This document shows positions 1-7,323 of a DNA stretch of 11,945 nt, piece by piece. Positions within the stretch are counted from its first letter, which is position 1, and every line of letters starts with the position of its first letter. Source of the DNA: an uncultured Clostridia bacterium (GTDB lineage Bacteria > Bacillota > Clostridia > UBA1381); the NCBI GenBank assembly GCA_934481375.1, contig CAKSPN010000034.1, positions 1 through 11,945 of the forward strand. The letters run 5' to 3'. The position numbers were made by a program, and so were the translations under genes. The notes under the pieces were generated by a model. That model made no database searches. It was not told the origin of the DNA and saw nothing but the letters and a program-made list of their open reading frames with translations.

Positions 1-255
1 GGTATACGTCACGGCGAAAAAATGTACGAAACACTCCTTACCAACGAGGAATGTGCAAATGCAATAGATATGGGTAACTTCTACAGAGTACCTGCGGACA
101 AGCGTGATTTGAACTATGATAAGTATTTTAAAGACGGTGACAGCAAGAGAAATCCGCTGACGGAATTCAATTCAAACAATACCGAGCTTTGGGGCGTTGA
201 AGAAGTCAAGAATAAGCTTTTATCTTTAAAATATATACAAGAGGAATTACAATAA
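1..255 (+). CDS. capE: UDP-N-acetylglucosamine 4,6-dehydratase, C-terminal part (CapE-like)
   Basis: This is the last 84 codons of a gene that begins before the window, read in frame from base 1. The family is about 340 residues, so roughly three quarters is missing, including the Rossmann fold and the catalytic residues. The visible part opens with GIRHGEK and continues MYETLLTNEE, AIDMGNFYRVPADKRDLNYDKYF and an EFNSNN stretch, which is the conserved tail of CapE/FlaA1-type SDR enzymes. CapE-type enzymes take UDP-GlcNAc in the cytoplasm and form the 4-keto-6-deoxy intermediate with inversion at C5, the first step towards UDP-L-FucNAc. Two of the following genes encode the next two enzymes (CapF and CapG types), which supports CapE over the related PseB or CapD types. 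The stop (253-255) is directly followed by the next gene's ATG, so the two are probably cotranslated. Family call firm; exact substrate inferred from context. Confidence 0.9.
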   Translation, partial: GIRHGEKMYETLLTNEECANAIDMGNFYRVPADKRDLNYDKYFKDGDSKRNPLTEFNSNNTELWGVEEVKNKLLSLKYIQEELQ

Positions 256-1410
256 ATGGAATACGGCAAATACATAGTTTATCTGATAAAATGTGCGATT
301 TTGGATCAAACGCCCGAAAACGTACCCGAAAGCTTGGATTTAAACAAGTTATATCGGCTTGCAAAGGTGCATAATGTGGACGTTTTGGTGTATTGTGCAT
401 TAAAGCGGGTATTTGATGCCGAAAAACTCAAAGAATTTGAGCAGAGTATGCAAGTGGCACTGGCACAGGACACAAATCAGAATTATTATCTGGAGGAAGT
501 GTCGGAGGCATTTGAAGAAAACCAAATACGTTTTGCGGTTATGAAAGGCTTTGTAATAAAGCCGCTGTATCCGTCGCCCGAACAAAGGCACTCAGTTGAT
601 ATTGATATTTTTGTTGATGACGAAAATACGGACAGAGTAAAGGAAATTATGGAGGAGCTTGGTTTTACCGTCGAGCGATTTAACCATAATATTCAGGACG
701 ATGCGTACAGCATAGGAAGATTTGTGCATATAGAAATACACCGCACGCTTATATCAAACAAATGCAGCTGGGACAAGGCGTGCCAGAAGATAACACAGCG
801 GCTGAAAGTGACCGACGGATATAAATACCGAAGTGAAATGACCTTGGAGGATTTTTATCTGTATATGATAGGTCATATGGCAAAGCATATGAAATACAGC
901 GGTATGGGAATAAAAATGGTTGTTGACGTATGGGTTTATCTCAACAAATACCGCGATTTGATAGACAAAGCATTGCTTGACGAACGTCTGCGTGAAGCAG
1001 GACTTTCGGAGTTTAATGATAATGTATTAAAGCTTGTCGGCTATTGGTTTTCGGATAAACCGGCAGACGATAATATTAAGAATTTGTCCGCATATATTAT
1101 CTCGAGCGGAAACTACGGAACATATAAACAGCTTATAAGCACCGAAATCGGTGAAAATTCGGGAACGCAAGGCGGCAGAACAGCGTACTATTTAAGAACT
1201 GTTTTTATACCGTACCGTGAGATGTGTTCAAAATACGGATTTTTGGAAAAACTTCCGTTTCTGCTTCCGTTTATGTGGGTATACCGTGCGGTTACAGCAG
1301 TGCTTTTTAGGAGAAAAAATGTGGAAGCGATAAAGAGCAGGCACGATAACGTAGATGCCGAATATGCGAAGCAAATAGTTGACTTTAAAAAGAGTATCGG
1401 TATACAATAA
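256..1410 (+). CDS. Nucleotidyltransferase-fold family protein (PF14907-like)
   Basis: A 384-residue protein starting at the ATG immediately after the capE stop, with GAGGA at 241-245 as ribosome site. Recognition rests on residues 94-120, where AVMKG (Lys97-Gly98), LYPSPEQR (Arg111) and then SVDIDIFV give the Asp115-x-Asp117 pair of a polymerase-beta-like nucleotidyltransferase. A third possible acidic position lies in HIEIHRTL (Glu160). This pattern matches the 'uncharacterised nucleotidyltransferase' family PF14907. The rest is helical and basic towards the C-terminus, with an aromatic and hydrophobic stretch near residues 330-350 but no clear membrane segment or signal peptide. Members are often found in polysaccharide or natural-product clusters, but to my knowledge the substrate is unknown. 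Its place between the CapE and CapF genes suggests a link to UDP-sugar or polymer assembly; that is inference. Family confident, function open. Confidence 0.8.
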   Translation: MEYGKYIVYLIKCAILDQTPENVPESLDLNKLYRLAKVHNVDVLVYCALKRVFDAEKLKEFEQSMQVALAQDTNQNYYLEEVSEAFEENQIRFAVMKGFVIKPLYPSPEQRHSVDIDIFVDDENTDRVKEIMEELGFTVERFNHNIQDDAYSIGRFVHIEIHRTLISNKCSWDKACQKITQRLKVTDGYKYRSEMTLEDFYLYMIGHMAKHMKYSGMGIKMVVDVWVYLNKYRDLIDKALLDERLREAGLSEFNDNVLKLVGYWFSDKPADDNIKNLSAYIISSGNYGTYKQLISTEIGENSGTQGGRTAYYLRTVFIPYREMCSKYGFLEKLPFLLPFMWVYRAVTAVLFRRKNVEAIKSRHDNVDAEYAKQIVDFKKSIGIQ

Positions 1411-1414
1411 GGAG
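1409..1414 (+). promoter_or_regulatory. Ribosome binding site deciding the capF start
   Basis: AAGGAG at 1409-1414 lies 7 bases before the ATG at 1422. A TTG codon at 1416 is in frame but only one base from this site, so it cannot be the start. The site overlaps the stop codon of the upstream nucleotidyltransferase gene (1408-1410). Confidence 0.75.
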
Positions 1415-1421
1415 TTTGTAT

Positions 1422-2579
1422 ATGAAAGTATTGGTTACTGGTGCAAAAGGTTTTTTAGGAAAAAACCTTTGCGAAACATTAAAGAATGTACGTGATGGCA
1501 AGGACAGAACGAGGAATGTATCAATTGATGAAATTTTTGAATATGATATTGACACATCAAAAGATGATTTAAAGCATTTTTGCGAAAATGCAGATTTTGT
1601 TTTCCACCTTGCCGGAATAAATCGTCCAAAGGATAACTCGGAGTTTATGAAAGGTAATTTCGGTTTTACGGAAGAACTTTTAAGTATTCTGGCAGAGTGC
1701 GGCAGCAAAGCTCCGATTATGGTATCCTCATCAATTCAGGCGGCATTGGATAATCCGTACGGGATTTCAAAAAAAGCCGGAGAAGATTTAATATTTGAGT
1801 ACGGAAAAGAGAACGGAATAAAAGTTTTGGTATATCGTTTTCCAAATCTTTTCGGTAAATGGTGCAGACCGAATTATAACAGTGCGGTTGCAACGTTTTG
1901 TTATAATATATCACATAATCTGCCGATTACGATCAGTGATCGAAGCCATATGATGACACTGTGCTATGTTGATGATGTTGTAGACGAATTAATGTCGGCG
2001 CTTGCGGGCAATGAGCATAAAAATGGAGAATATTGTGCTGTACCGACAGAACATAAAATTACTCTCGGCGAAATTGCGGATTTGTTGTATTCGTTCAAAG
2101 ACAGCCGTGAGACGAAAGACGTTCCGAATATGGAGCAGGGAGGGTTTTCAAAAAAACTGTATTCAACATATCTGTCATATCTGGAACCGGACGATTTTGC
2201 ATATAAATTAAAAATGAATTGTGATGACAGGGGCAGTTTTACGGAAATTTTAAGGACAAAAAATGCCGGACAATTCAGCGTGAATATATCCAAACCGGGT
2301 ATAACCAAGGGTCAGCACTGGCATAACACGAAAACGGAAAAGTTTCTTGTGGTTTCGGGACACGGGCTGATACAGTTAAGAAAAATCGGAACGTCCGAGG
2401 TTATAAATTATGAAGTAAACGGCAGGGAAATGACGGTGGTTGATATGATACCCGGGTATACACATAATATAATAAATCTTTCCGAAACAGAAGAACTTGT
2501 CACGTTTATGTGGTGCAACGAATGTTTCGATCCCGAAAAACCCGATACATATTTCGAAGAGGTGGAAAAAAATGTCTAA
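1422..2579 (+). CDS. capF: Bifunctional SDR reductase / cupin 3-epimerase of UDP-L-FucNAc synthesis (CapF-like)
   Basis: A 385-residue two-domain enzyme, close to the usual CapF length (about 370). The N-terminal domain is an SDR: VTGAKGFLG gives Gly7-x-x-Gly10-x-x-Gly13 for NADP(H) binding, a serine run is at 102-104, and YGISK gives catalytic Tyr113 and Lys117. The C-terminal cupin starts near residue 265; GQHWHNTKTEKF supplies likely metal ligands His299, His301 and Glu306, with His348 in PGYTH. In studied CapF enzymes the zinc cupin epimerises C3 of the CapE product and the SDR domain then reduces the 4-keto group with NADPH, giving UDP-N-acetyl-6-deoxy-L-talosamine, the CapG substrate. 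All key residues are present, so the enzyme looks active. Its last 8 bases overlap the start of capG. The only doubt is the exact stereochemistry of the product. Confidence 0.92.
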   Translation: MKVLVTGAKGFLGKNLCETLKNVRDGKDRTRNVSIDEIFEYDIDTSKDDLKHFCENADFVFHLAGINRPKDNSEFMKGNFGFTEELLSILAECGSKAPIMVSSSIQAALDNPYGISKKAGEDLIFEYGKENGIKVLVYRFPNLFGKWCRPNYNSAVATFCYNISHNLPITISDRSHMMTLCYVDDVVDELMSALAGNEHKNGEYCAVPTEHKITLGEIADLLYSFKDSRETKDVPNMEQGGFSKKLYSTYLSYLEPDDFAYKLKMNCDDRGSFTEILRTKNAGQFSVNISKPGITKGQHWHNTKTEKFLVVSGHGLIQLRKIGTSEVINYEVNGREMTVVDMIPGYTHNIINLSETEELVTFMWCNECFDPEKPDTYFEEVEKNV

Positions 2580-3717
2580 ATTGAAATTAATGACGATAGT
2601 GGGAACAAGACCGGAAATAATAAGACTTTCGGCATGTATAAAGGCTTGTGATAAATATTTTAATCAAATTCTTGTGCACACAGGACAAAATTATGATTAT
2701 AATCTCAATCAGGTGTTTTTTGATGATTTGGGACTTCGTGCGCCCGATTACTATTTGGACGCAGTCGGCAAGGATTTGGGCGAAACAATGGGAAATATAA
2801 TTTCCAAATCATATGAACTGATGGTCAAGGAAAAGCCTGATGCGGTCTTTGTGCTCGGAGATACAAATTCCTGTCTTTCCGTAATCGGTGCAAAAAGACT
2901 GCATATCCCGATTTTTCATATGGAAGCGGGGAACCGTTGCTTTGATGAGTGTCTGCCCGAGGAAACAAACAGACGGATAGTTGATATAATTTCGGATGTA
3001 AATATGTGTTATTCCGAGCATGCAAGGCGCTATCTCAATGCGTCGGGCGTTGCAAAGGAGCGTACATATGTTGTGGGTTCGCCTATGGCGGAGGTGCTTT
3101 CGGCTAATTTTGAGCAGATTGAAAAAAGCAATATCCTTGAAAAGCTCGAACTTGAAAAAGGGAAGTATATTCTGCTTTCGGCGCATCGTGAGGAAAACAT
3201 AGATACGGAAAAGAATTTCTTTAATCTTATGAACGCCGTAAACGCAATGGCGCAGAAGTACGATATGCCTATTTTGTATTCGTGCCACCCCAGAAGCAAA
3301 AAGTTTATAGAACAGCGCGGCTTTGAATTTGATAAGCGTGTTATACGCCATGAACCGCTGGGATTTCATGACTACAACAATTTGCAGATGAACGCATTCT
3401 GCGTTGTGTCGGACAGCGGAACACTGCCTGAGGAAAGCAGTTTCTTCCTGTCGGTGGGAAAATCGGTTCCGGCGGTTTGCATACGCACAAGCACGGAACG
3501 CCCCGAAGCGCTCGATAAAGGCGATTTTGTCCTTGCCGGAATAACAACCGAGCAGGTATTGCAGGCGGTGGACGTTGCGGTTGAGATGAACAAAAATGGC
3601 GATTTGGGTCTGCCTGTACCGAACTATGTTGATGAAAATGTATCAACAAAGGTTGTAAAGCTTATACAAAGCTATACGGGAATAGAAAATAAAATGGTTT
3701 GGCGAAAAGACATTTAA
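2572..3717 (+). CDS. capG: UDP-N-acetylglucosamine 2-epimerase family, UDP-L-FucNAc synthase (CapG-like)
   Basis: A 381-residue non-hydrolysing UDP-HexNAc 2-epimerase of the WecB/MnaA fold. Motifs in order are GTRPE (11-15), HTGQN (36-40), GDT (96-98), HMEAGNR (116-122), PEETNRR (129-135), SAHREEN (203-209) and SDSGTLPEES (280-289), all hallmarks of the nucleotide-binding cleft and catalytic acids. The ATG at 2572 is chosen over an in-frame codon at 2497 because homology begins at KLKLMTIVGTRPE and GGTGG (2561-2565) sits upstream at correct distance; the longer form would lie inside capF. In this operon the likely reaction is C2 epimerisation of UDP-N-acetyl-6-deoxy-L-talosamine to UDP-L-FucNAc, rather than the UDP-GlcNAc to UDP-ManNAc conversion of MnaA. 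That choice rests on the CapE and CapF neighbours. The 8-base overlap with capF points to translational coupling. It is the last gene before the terminator. Confidence 0.92.
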   Translation: MSKLKLMTIVGTRPEIIRLSACIKACDKYFNQILVHTGQNYDYNLNQVFFDDLGLRAPDYYLDAVGKDLGETMGNIISKSYELMVKEKPDAVFVLGDTNSCLSVIGAKRLHIPIFHMEAGNRCFDECLPEETNRRIVDIISDVNMCYSEHARRYLNASGVAKERTYVVGSPMAEVLSANFEQIEKSNILEKLELEKGKYILLSAHREENIDTEKNFFNLMNAVNAMAQKYDMPILYSCHPRSKKFIEQRGFEFDKRVIRHEPLGFHDYNNLQMNAFCVVSDSGTLPEESSFFLSVGKSVPAVCIRTSTERPEALDKGDFVLAGITTEQVLQAVDVAVEMNKNGDLGLPVPNYVDENVSTKVVKLIQSYTGIENKMVWRKDI

Positions 3718-3727
3718 AAATATTCAT

Positions 3728-3759
3728 AAAAAAAGTGTTGCTTGTGCAACACTTTTTTT
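3728..3759. terminator. Bidirectional intrinsic terminator between convergent units
   Basis: GTGTTGC (3735-3741) pairs with GCAACAC (3746-3752) around a 4-base loop. The stem is flanked by seven A on the left (3728-3734) and seven T on the right (3753-3759), so it has a U tract when read in either direction. It ends the plus-strand capsule operon and the minus-strand MATE gene. The MATE stop codon (3758-3760) lies inside the right-hand T run. Confidence 0.9.
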
Positions 3760-5107
3760 ATGCCGCCGCTTGGTGTGCGGATTTTTTATATACGAAATAC
3801 AGATAAACACAGTGAGCCGAAAACGTAATAAACCAACTCAGAGGATAAGAGAAGAACAGCACGCCTATGGAGCGGTGCGCCTGAAATACCGTAAGCACCC
3901 ATAAAATTCTTATACCGCATGCGCCTATAAGCGAGGTTACCATCGGTACAACCGAATATCCCAGACCTCGTATACAGCCGACCGCAACCTCCATTGTTCC
4001 GCACAGGAAGTATGCCGAGCAGACATAGAGCATTCGTATCATACCCTCGGATATTGCGGCAGGGTCGGAGGTGTATACCGATACAAGCTGTCTTGAGAAC
4101 AGAATAGCTGTGTTGCCGAGTATAAGTCCCGTAGCGGTGACATATGCAAGGTTTATGAAAAATGATTTTTTGACTCGCTTGTAGTTGCCTGCGCCTGCAT
4201 TTTGCCCCGTAAAGGTCATTGTCGAGTGGTAGAATGCGTTCATTGCGGTATATACAAAACCTTCAAAATTTGCCGCCGCCGCACTTCCCGCCATAGTCGC
4301 CGAGCCGAACGAGTTTATTGCCGACTGGAGAACTATGTTTGAAAGCGAAAAAATCGTTCCCTGCAATCCGCTCGGAATACCGATGCGGAGAAGCTCTTTT
4401 AATACTCTTTTGTCTATGCAGAGTTTCTTTAATTCGAGCCGTGTCGAGCTTTTTGAAAGCATAAGGCACAAAACTATAAGAATTGCGGAAAGATACTGCG
4501 AAATGATTGTTGCCAGTGCAACTCCCGCAACGCCGAGTTTGAAAACTATAACAAATATAAGGTTTAAAATTACATTTAAAACTCCCGAAAGTGTGATTAT
4601 GTACAGCGGACGCTGTGTGTCGCCCGTCGCACGCAGAATTGCGCTTCCGAAGTTGTATATCAGAATAGCCGGTTCGCCGATCATACAAATATTAAAATAT
4701 GTAATCGCCAATTCAAGTACATCATCGGGCGTTCCCATAAGAAGCAGTGCGCCTCTTGAAAAGCATATGCCCAATAAACCTATCAATACTCCGCCGATTG
4801 CGCTCACCAGCATGGAGGTATGTACCGTTTTTTCTATTTTTCTGCGGTCGTTTGCGCCGTATGCACGTGCCACGAGAATGTTTGTGCTGACCGATAAACC
4901 TATGAAAAAATTGATAAAAAGGTTTCCGAGAGATGTTGTCGAACCAACTGCCGCAAGTGCTTCACGCCCGGTAAAACGTCCTACAACGATTACGTCTGCG
5001 GCGTTAAAGAGAACCTGCAAAACTCCTGACAGCATCAAAGGCAGTGAAAATATAAGTATTTTGCCGGCAAGACCGCCGTGCGTCATATCCATTTCATGCG
5101 ATTTCAT
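3758..5107 (-). CDS. MATE family multidrug/cation efflux transporter
   Basis: A 449-residue integral membrane protein, the standard length for the MATE family (12 transmembrane helices in two six-helix halves). The N-terminus has the typical start of helix 1 with SLPLMLSGVLQVLFNAADVIVVGRFTG, followed by ALAAVGSTTSLGNLF. A conserved RATGDTQRP motif sits between helices in the first half, followed by GVLNVILNLIFVIVFKLGVAGVALAT. The second half repeats the pattern, with QNAGAGNYKRVKK matching the intracellular loop of family members. MATE proteins export drugs or metabolites in exchange for Na+ or H+; the substrate cannot be read here. The start is set by GGGAGG at 5115-5120 (minus strand), 7 bases before the ATG. 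It has its own consensus promoter, divergent from the FAD dehydrogenase gene, and converges on the capsule operon. Confidence 0.95.
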   Translation of the reverse strand: MKSHEMDMTHGGLAGKILIFSLPLMLSGVLQVLFNAADVIVVGRFTGREALAAVGSTTSLGNLFINFFIGLSVSTNILVARAYGANDRRKIEKTVHTSMLVSAIGGVLIGLLGICFSRGALLLMGTPDDVLELAITYFNICMIGEPAILIYNFGSAILRATGDTQRPLYIITLSGVLNVILNLIFVIVFKLGVAGVALATIISQYLSAILIVLCLMLSKSSTRLELKKLCIDKRVLKELLRIGIPSGLQGTIFSLSNIVLQSAINSFGSATMAGSAAAANFEGFVYTAMNAFYHSTMTFTGQNAGAGNYKRVKKSFFINLAYVTATGLILGNTAILFSRQLVSVYTSDPAAISEGMIRMLYVCSAYFLCGTMEVAVGCIRGLGYSVVPMVTSLIGACGIRILWVLTVFQAHRSIGVLFFSYPLSWFITFSAHCVYLYFVYKKSAHQAAA

Positions 5108-5131
5108 ATCAATTCCTCCCCGTAATTATTT

Positions 5132-5159
5132 ATTATACACCTGTTAATTTTTTTGTCAA
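5132..5159 (-). promoter_or_regulatory. SigA-type promoter of the MATE gene
   Basis: Read on the minus strand, TTGACA (5159-5154) and TATAAT (5137-5132) are both perfect consensus hexamers with a 16-base spacer. The predicted transcript starts about 15-20 bases before the MATE start codon, leaving room for the GGGAGG ribosome site. Confidence 0.85.
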
Positions 5160-5164
5160 TATAT

Positions 5165-5193
5165 TTGCTAATTTTTTTTCGGTGTGATATAAT
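5165..5193 (+). promoter_or_regulatory. SigA-type promoter of the FAD dehydrogenase gene
   Basis: TTGCTA (5165-5170) and TATAAT (5188-5193) are separated by 17 bases; the -10 is perfect and the -35 matches four of six. The AAAGGTGA ribosome site (5207-5214) and the ATG at 5221 follow. Its -35 lies only five bases from the -35 of the divergent MATE promoter. Confidence 0.8.
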
Positions 5194-5220
5194 TGTAAAA
5201 AAACATAAAGGTGAAATGTT

Positions 5221-6783
5221 ATGATAAGAATTTCAAATATAAAAATTCCCGTTTCCGAAAGTGAGGAAAACTTATCCGAAACGGTGCGGAAAATGTACGG
5301 TATACGGGAAATAAAATCGTTTAGAATATTCAAAAAATCAATAGACGCACGCAGAAAAAATGCGGCGGTGTTTGTGTACAGCGTTGATGTTGAAACGGAG
5401 AATGATGAAAAGTACCTCGGAAAGAACGTTTCAAAGGTCGCTTGTGAGGAATACAAATTTCCCGAATGTAAAAACCATGACAAGCATATAATAGTTGTCG
5501 GAATGGGGCCTGCAGGGCTGATGTGTGCGCTTATGCTTGCAAAAAGCGGAGTTAAAGTCACGGTGCTTGAGCGTGGGAAATGCGTTGAGGAACGCAAAAA
5601 GGATACGGAGCGTTTCTTTTCCGAACGTGTGCTTGATGAAAATTCAAACGTGCAGTTCGGCGAGGGTGGCGCAGGAACATTCTCGGACGGAAAGCTGACA
5701 ACGGGAATAAGCGATTTCCGCATACGCAAGGTACTGGAGGAGTTTTACGACCACGGTGCGCCCGAGGAAATACTTTACAATGCAAAACCGCATATCGGCA
5801 CGGATAATCTTTGCAATATGGTGCGCAATATGCGAAAGAGCATAATCGAACACGGCGGAGAGGTGAAGTTTTCGCACACGCTGACAGATATAATTATTGA
5901 AAACGGCGCTCTGACAGGGGCAGAGGTGACCTGCAATGGTGAAAAGGAAATTATAAAAGCGGAAGCAGTTGTTCTGGCAACGGGGCACAGCGCAAGGGAT
6001 ACGTTTGAAATGCTGAAACGCCGCAGTGTGCCTATGGAGCGCAAGGCGTTTTCGGTAGGCGTGAGAATTGAGCATAAGCAGTCGGTAATAAATGAAAGCC
6101 AGTACGGCGATAGTGCAAAATACTTAGGTGCGGCGGATTATAAGCTGTCGGTGCATTTGCCGTCAGGCAGGGGAGTGTATACGTTTTGTATGTGCCCCGG
6201 CGGTGAGGTTATAGCGTCGGCGTCCGAAAAGGGCGGTGTGGTGACGAACGGTATGAGCCGATACAAGCGTGACGGAGAGAATGCCAACAGCGCCGTGCTT
6301 GTAAATGTAACGCCCGACGATTTTTCAGGCGATGATGTACTTGCCGGAATGTATTTTCAAAGGGAAACGGAGCAAAAAGCGTTTAAAGCCGGAGGCGAAA
6401 ATTATAATGCGCCGGCGCAGACGGTGGGGGATTTTCTCGGCACGGAGGAAAAGGAGCATATAAATCCGACATACCGTCCAGGTGTAACATTTACCGAGCT
6501 TGAAAAGGTACTTCCGCTGTTTGCGGTAAACGCAATCCGTGAGGCACTGCCGATGCTGGACAAAAAATTGCACGGCTTTGCGGACGGCGGTGCAATAATG
6601 ACAGCGCCCGAAACACGCTCGTCATCGCCTGTGCGTATTCTGCGCAGCGGCGAAACACTGCAATCGGATATAAAAGGCTTGTTCCCGTGCGGAGAGGGTG
6701 CAGGCTATGCAGGCGGAATAACGTCTGCGGCGGTTGACGGAATAAAGGTCGCAGAAAAAATAGTTGAAAATATATGCATATGA
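5221..6783 (+). CDS. FAD-dependent dehydrogenase/oxidoreductase, COG2509 type
   Basis: A 520-residue cytoplasmic flavoprotein. Residues 1-85 form the extra N-terminal domain usual in this family. The dinucleotide-binding fold follows with VVGMGPAGL (Gly94, Gly96, Gly99) and the ribose-binding acid Glu117 in VLERG. Next come NVQFGEGGAGTFSDGKL (143-159), ALPMLDKKLHGFADGGAIMTAPETRSSSPV near the C-terminus, and the second FAD motif GEGAGYAGGI (491-500). These signatures fit the 'uncharacterised FAD-dependent dehydrogenase' group; substrate and electron acceptor are not known to me. The gene is preceded by its own promoter, with AAAGGTGA at correct spacing to ATG 5221; an earlier ATG at 5216 is out of frame. 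It ends 47 bases before the small stalk-protein gene, and that gene's promoter begins inside its last codons. The length is normal and no damage is seen. Confidence 0.9.
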   Translation: MIRISNIKIPVSESEENLSETVRKMYGIREIKSFRIFKKSIDARRKNAAVFVYSVDVETENDEKYLGKNVSKVACEEYKFPECKNHDKHIIVVGMGPAGLMCALMLAKSGVKVTVLERGKCVEERKKDTERFFSERVLDENSNVQFGEGGAGTFSDGKLTTGISDFRIRKVLEEFYDHGAPEEILYNAKPHIGTDNLCNMVRNMRKSIIEHGGEVKFSHTLTDIIIENGALTGAEVTCNGEKEIIKAEAVVLATGHSARDTFEMLKRRSVPMERKAFSVGVRIEHKQSVINESQYGDSAKYLGAADYKLSVHLPSGRGVYTFCMCPGGEVIASASEKGGVVTNGMSRYKRDGENANSAVLVNVTPDDFSGDDVLAGMYFQRETEQKAFKAGGENYNAPAQTVGDFLGTEEKEHINPTYRPGVTFTELEKVLPLFAVNAIREALPMLDKKLHGFADGGAIMTAPETRSSSPVRILRSGETLQSDIKGLFPCGEGAGYAGGITSAAVDGIKVAEKIVENICI

Positions 6784-6792
6784 TGTTATAAT
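6764..6792 (+). promoter_or_regulatory. Extended -10 SigA-type promoter of the stalk-protein gene
   Basis: TTGAAA (6764-6769), a 17-base spacer and TATAAT (6787-6792), with TG at 6784-6785 giving an extended -10. The -35 lies inside the last codons of the FAD dehydrogenase gene, so the small downstream gene can be expressed on its own as well as by read-through. Confidence 0.8.
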
Positions 6793-6830
6793 TTAATAAG
6801 AACATATTCGGATAAGGAAAGGATAAGATT

Positions 6831-7256
6831 ATGAAAAAAACAGCGATAGCCGCAGGAGTGCTTGCACTTGCTTGCTCATTTGGCGCATATGCGGCGGAGA
6901 TAACGCCGTCGGTGTATATAAACGGCGGAAAAATAAATTTTGAAGAACAGCCGTATATCGATACGGAAATCAACCTTACAATGATGCCGATACGGGGAGT
7001 GTTTGAGTCGGTCGGAGCAAGCGTTGTATGGGACGGCGATAATCAGACGGTTATAGGAATGAAAGACAATTCATTCTTCTCACTGCAGATAGGTCAGAGC
7101 AGGGCGTTTATAAACGGTGAGGAATATACGCTCGAAACGCCCGCAGTTATAAAAAACGATACAACCTTTGTACCGCTGAGATTTGCTATGGAGGCGCTCG
7201 GTGCGGACGTTGTATGGGACGGCGAAAACTGCGCCGTTATGATAAGCACAAAATAA
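6831..7256 (+). CDS. Small secreted copper-amine-oxidase-N (stalk) repeat protein
   Basis: A 141-residue exported protein. Residues 1-21 form a signal peptide (MKKTA start, hydrophobic IAAGVLALACSFGAY core, Ala-Tyr-Ala cleavage site). The rest is two copies of one module: residues 29-77 and 93-139 each begin with an (Y/F)ING motif and end in a (M/V)P(I/L)R...(S/A)(V/L)GA.VVWDG block (51-78 and 113-140). This is the PF07833 'copper amine oxidase N-terminal domain', now often called a stalk domain. It is widespread in secreted Firmicute proteins, usually attached to an enzyme or binding domain. Here no other domain, anchor or catalytic site is present. The name does not imply copper or amine oxidase activity. 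A ribosome site (AAGGAAAGGA, 6816-6825) lies close before ATG 6831. It has its own promoter and terminator. The function is unknown; a wall- or matrix-associated role is a guess. Confidence 0.88.
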   Translation: MKKTAIAAGVLALACSFGAYAAEITPSVYINGGKINFEEQPYIDTEINLTMMPIRGVFESVGASVVWDGDNQTVIGMKDNSFFSLQIGQSRAFINGEEYTLETPAVIKNDTTFVPLRFAMEALGADVVWDGENCAVMISTK

Positions 7257-7265
7257 AGCTGTAAG

Positions 7266-7303
7266 AAAAATTCTCAAAGCAAAATTTGCTTTGAGAATTT
7301 TTT
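7266..7303 (+). terminator. Intrinsic terminator after the stalk-protein gene
   Basis: A long inverted repeat pairs 7266-7283 with 7285-7302. The core TTCTCAAAGC / GCTTTGAGAA is closed by AAA/TTT pairs, and the right arm runs into a T tract (7298-7303). It starts about 10 bases after the stop codon and separates this gene from the transporter unit. Confidence 0.88.
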
Positions 7304-7323
7304 ATAAAACGATAATTTCGGGG

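Noticed and set aside
2497..2571. Longer N-terminus for the CapG-like protein beginning inside capF
   Set aside because: The 25 added residues are a frame-shifted reading of the capF tail; 2-epimerase homology starts at the ATG at 2572, which has its own ribosome site.
2809..3369. 186-codon minus-strand open frame inside capG
   Set aside because: No motif, no ribosome site and complete overlap with a well-supported enzyme gene on the other strand.
4335..5147. 270-codon open frame on the plus strand opposite the MATE gene
   Set aside because: It is antisense to a clear MATE coding sequence, has low-complexity basic composition without family motifs, and runs through the divergent promoter region. 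Shadow frame.
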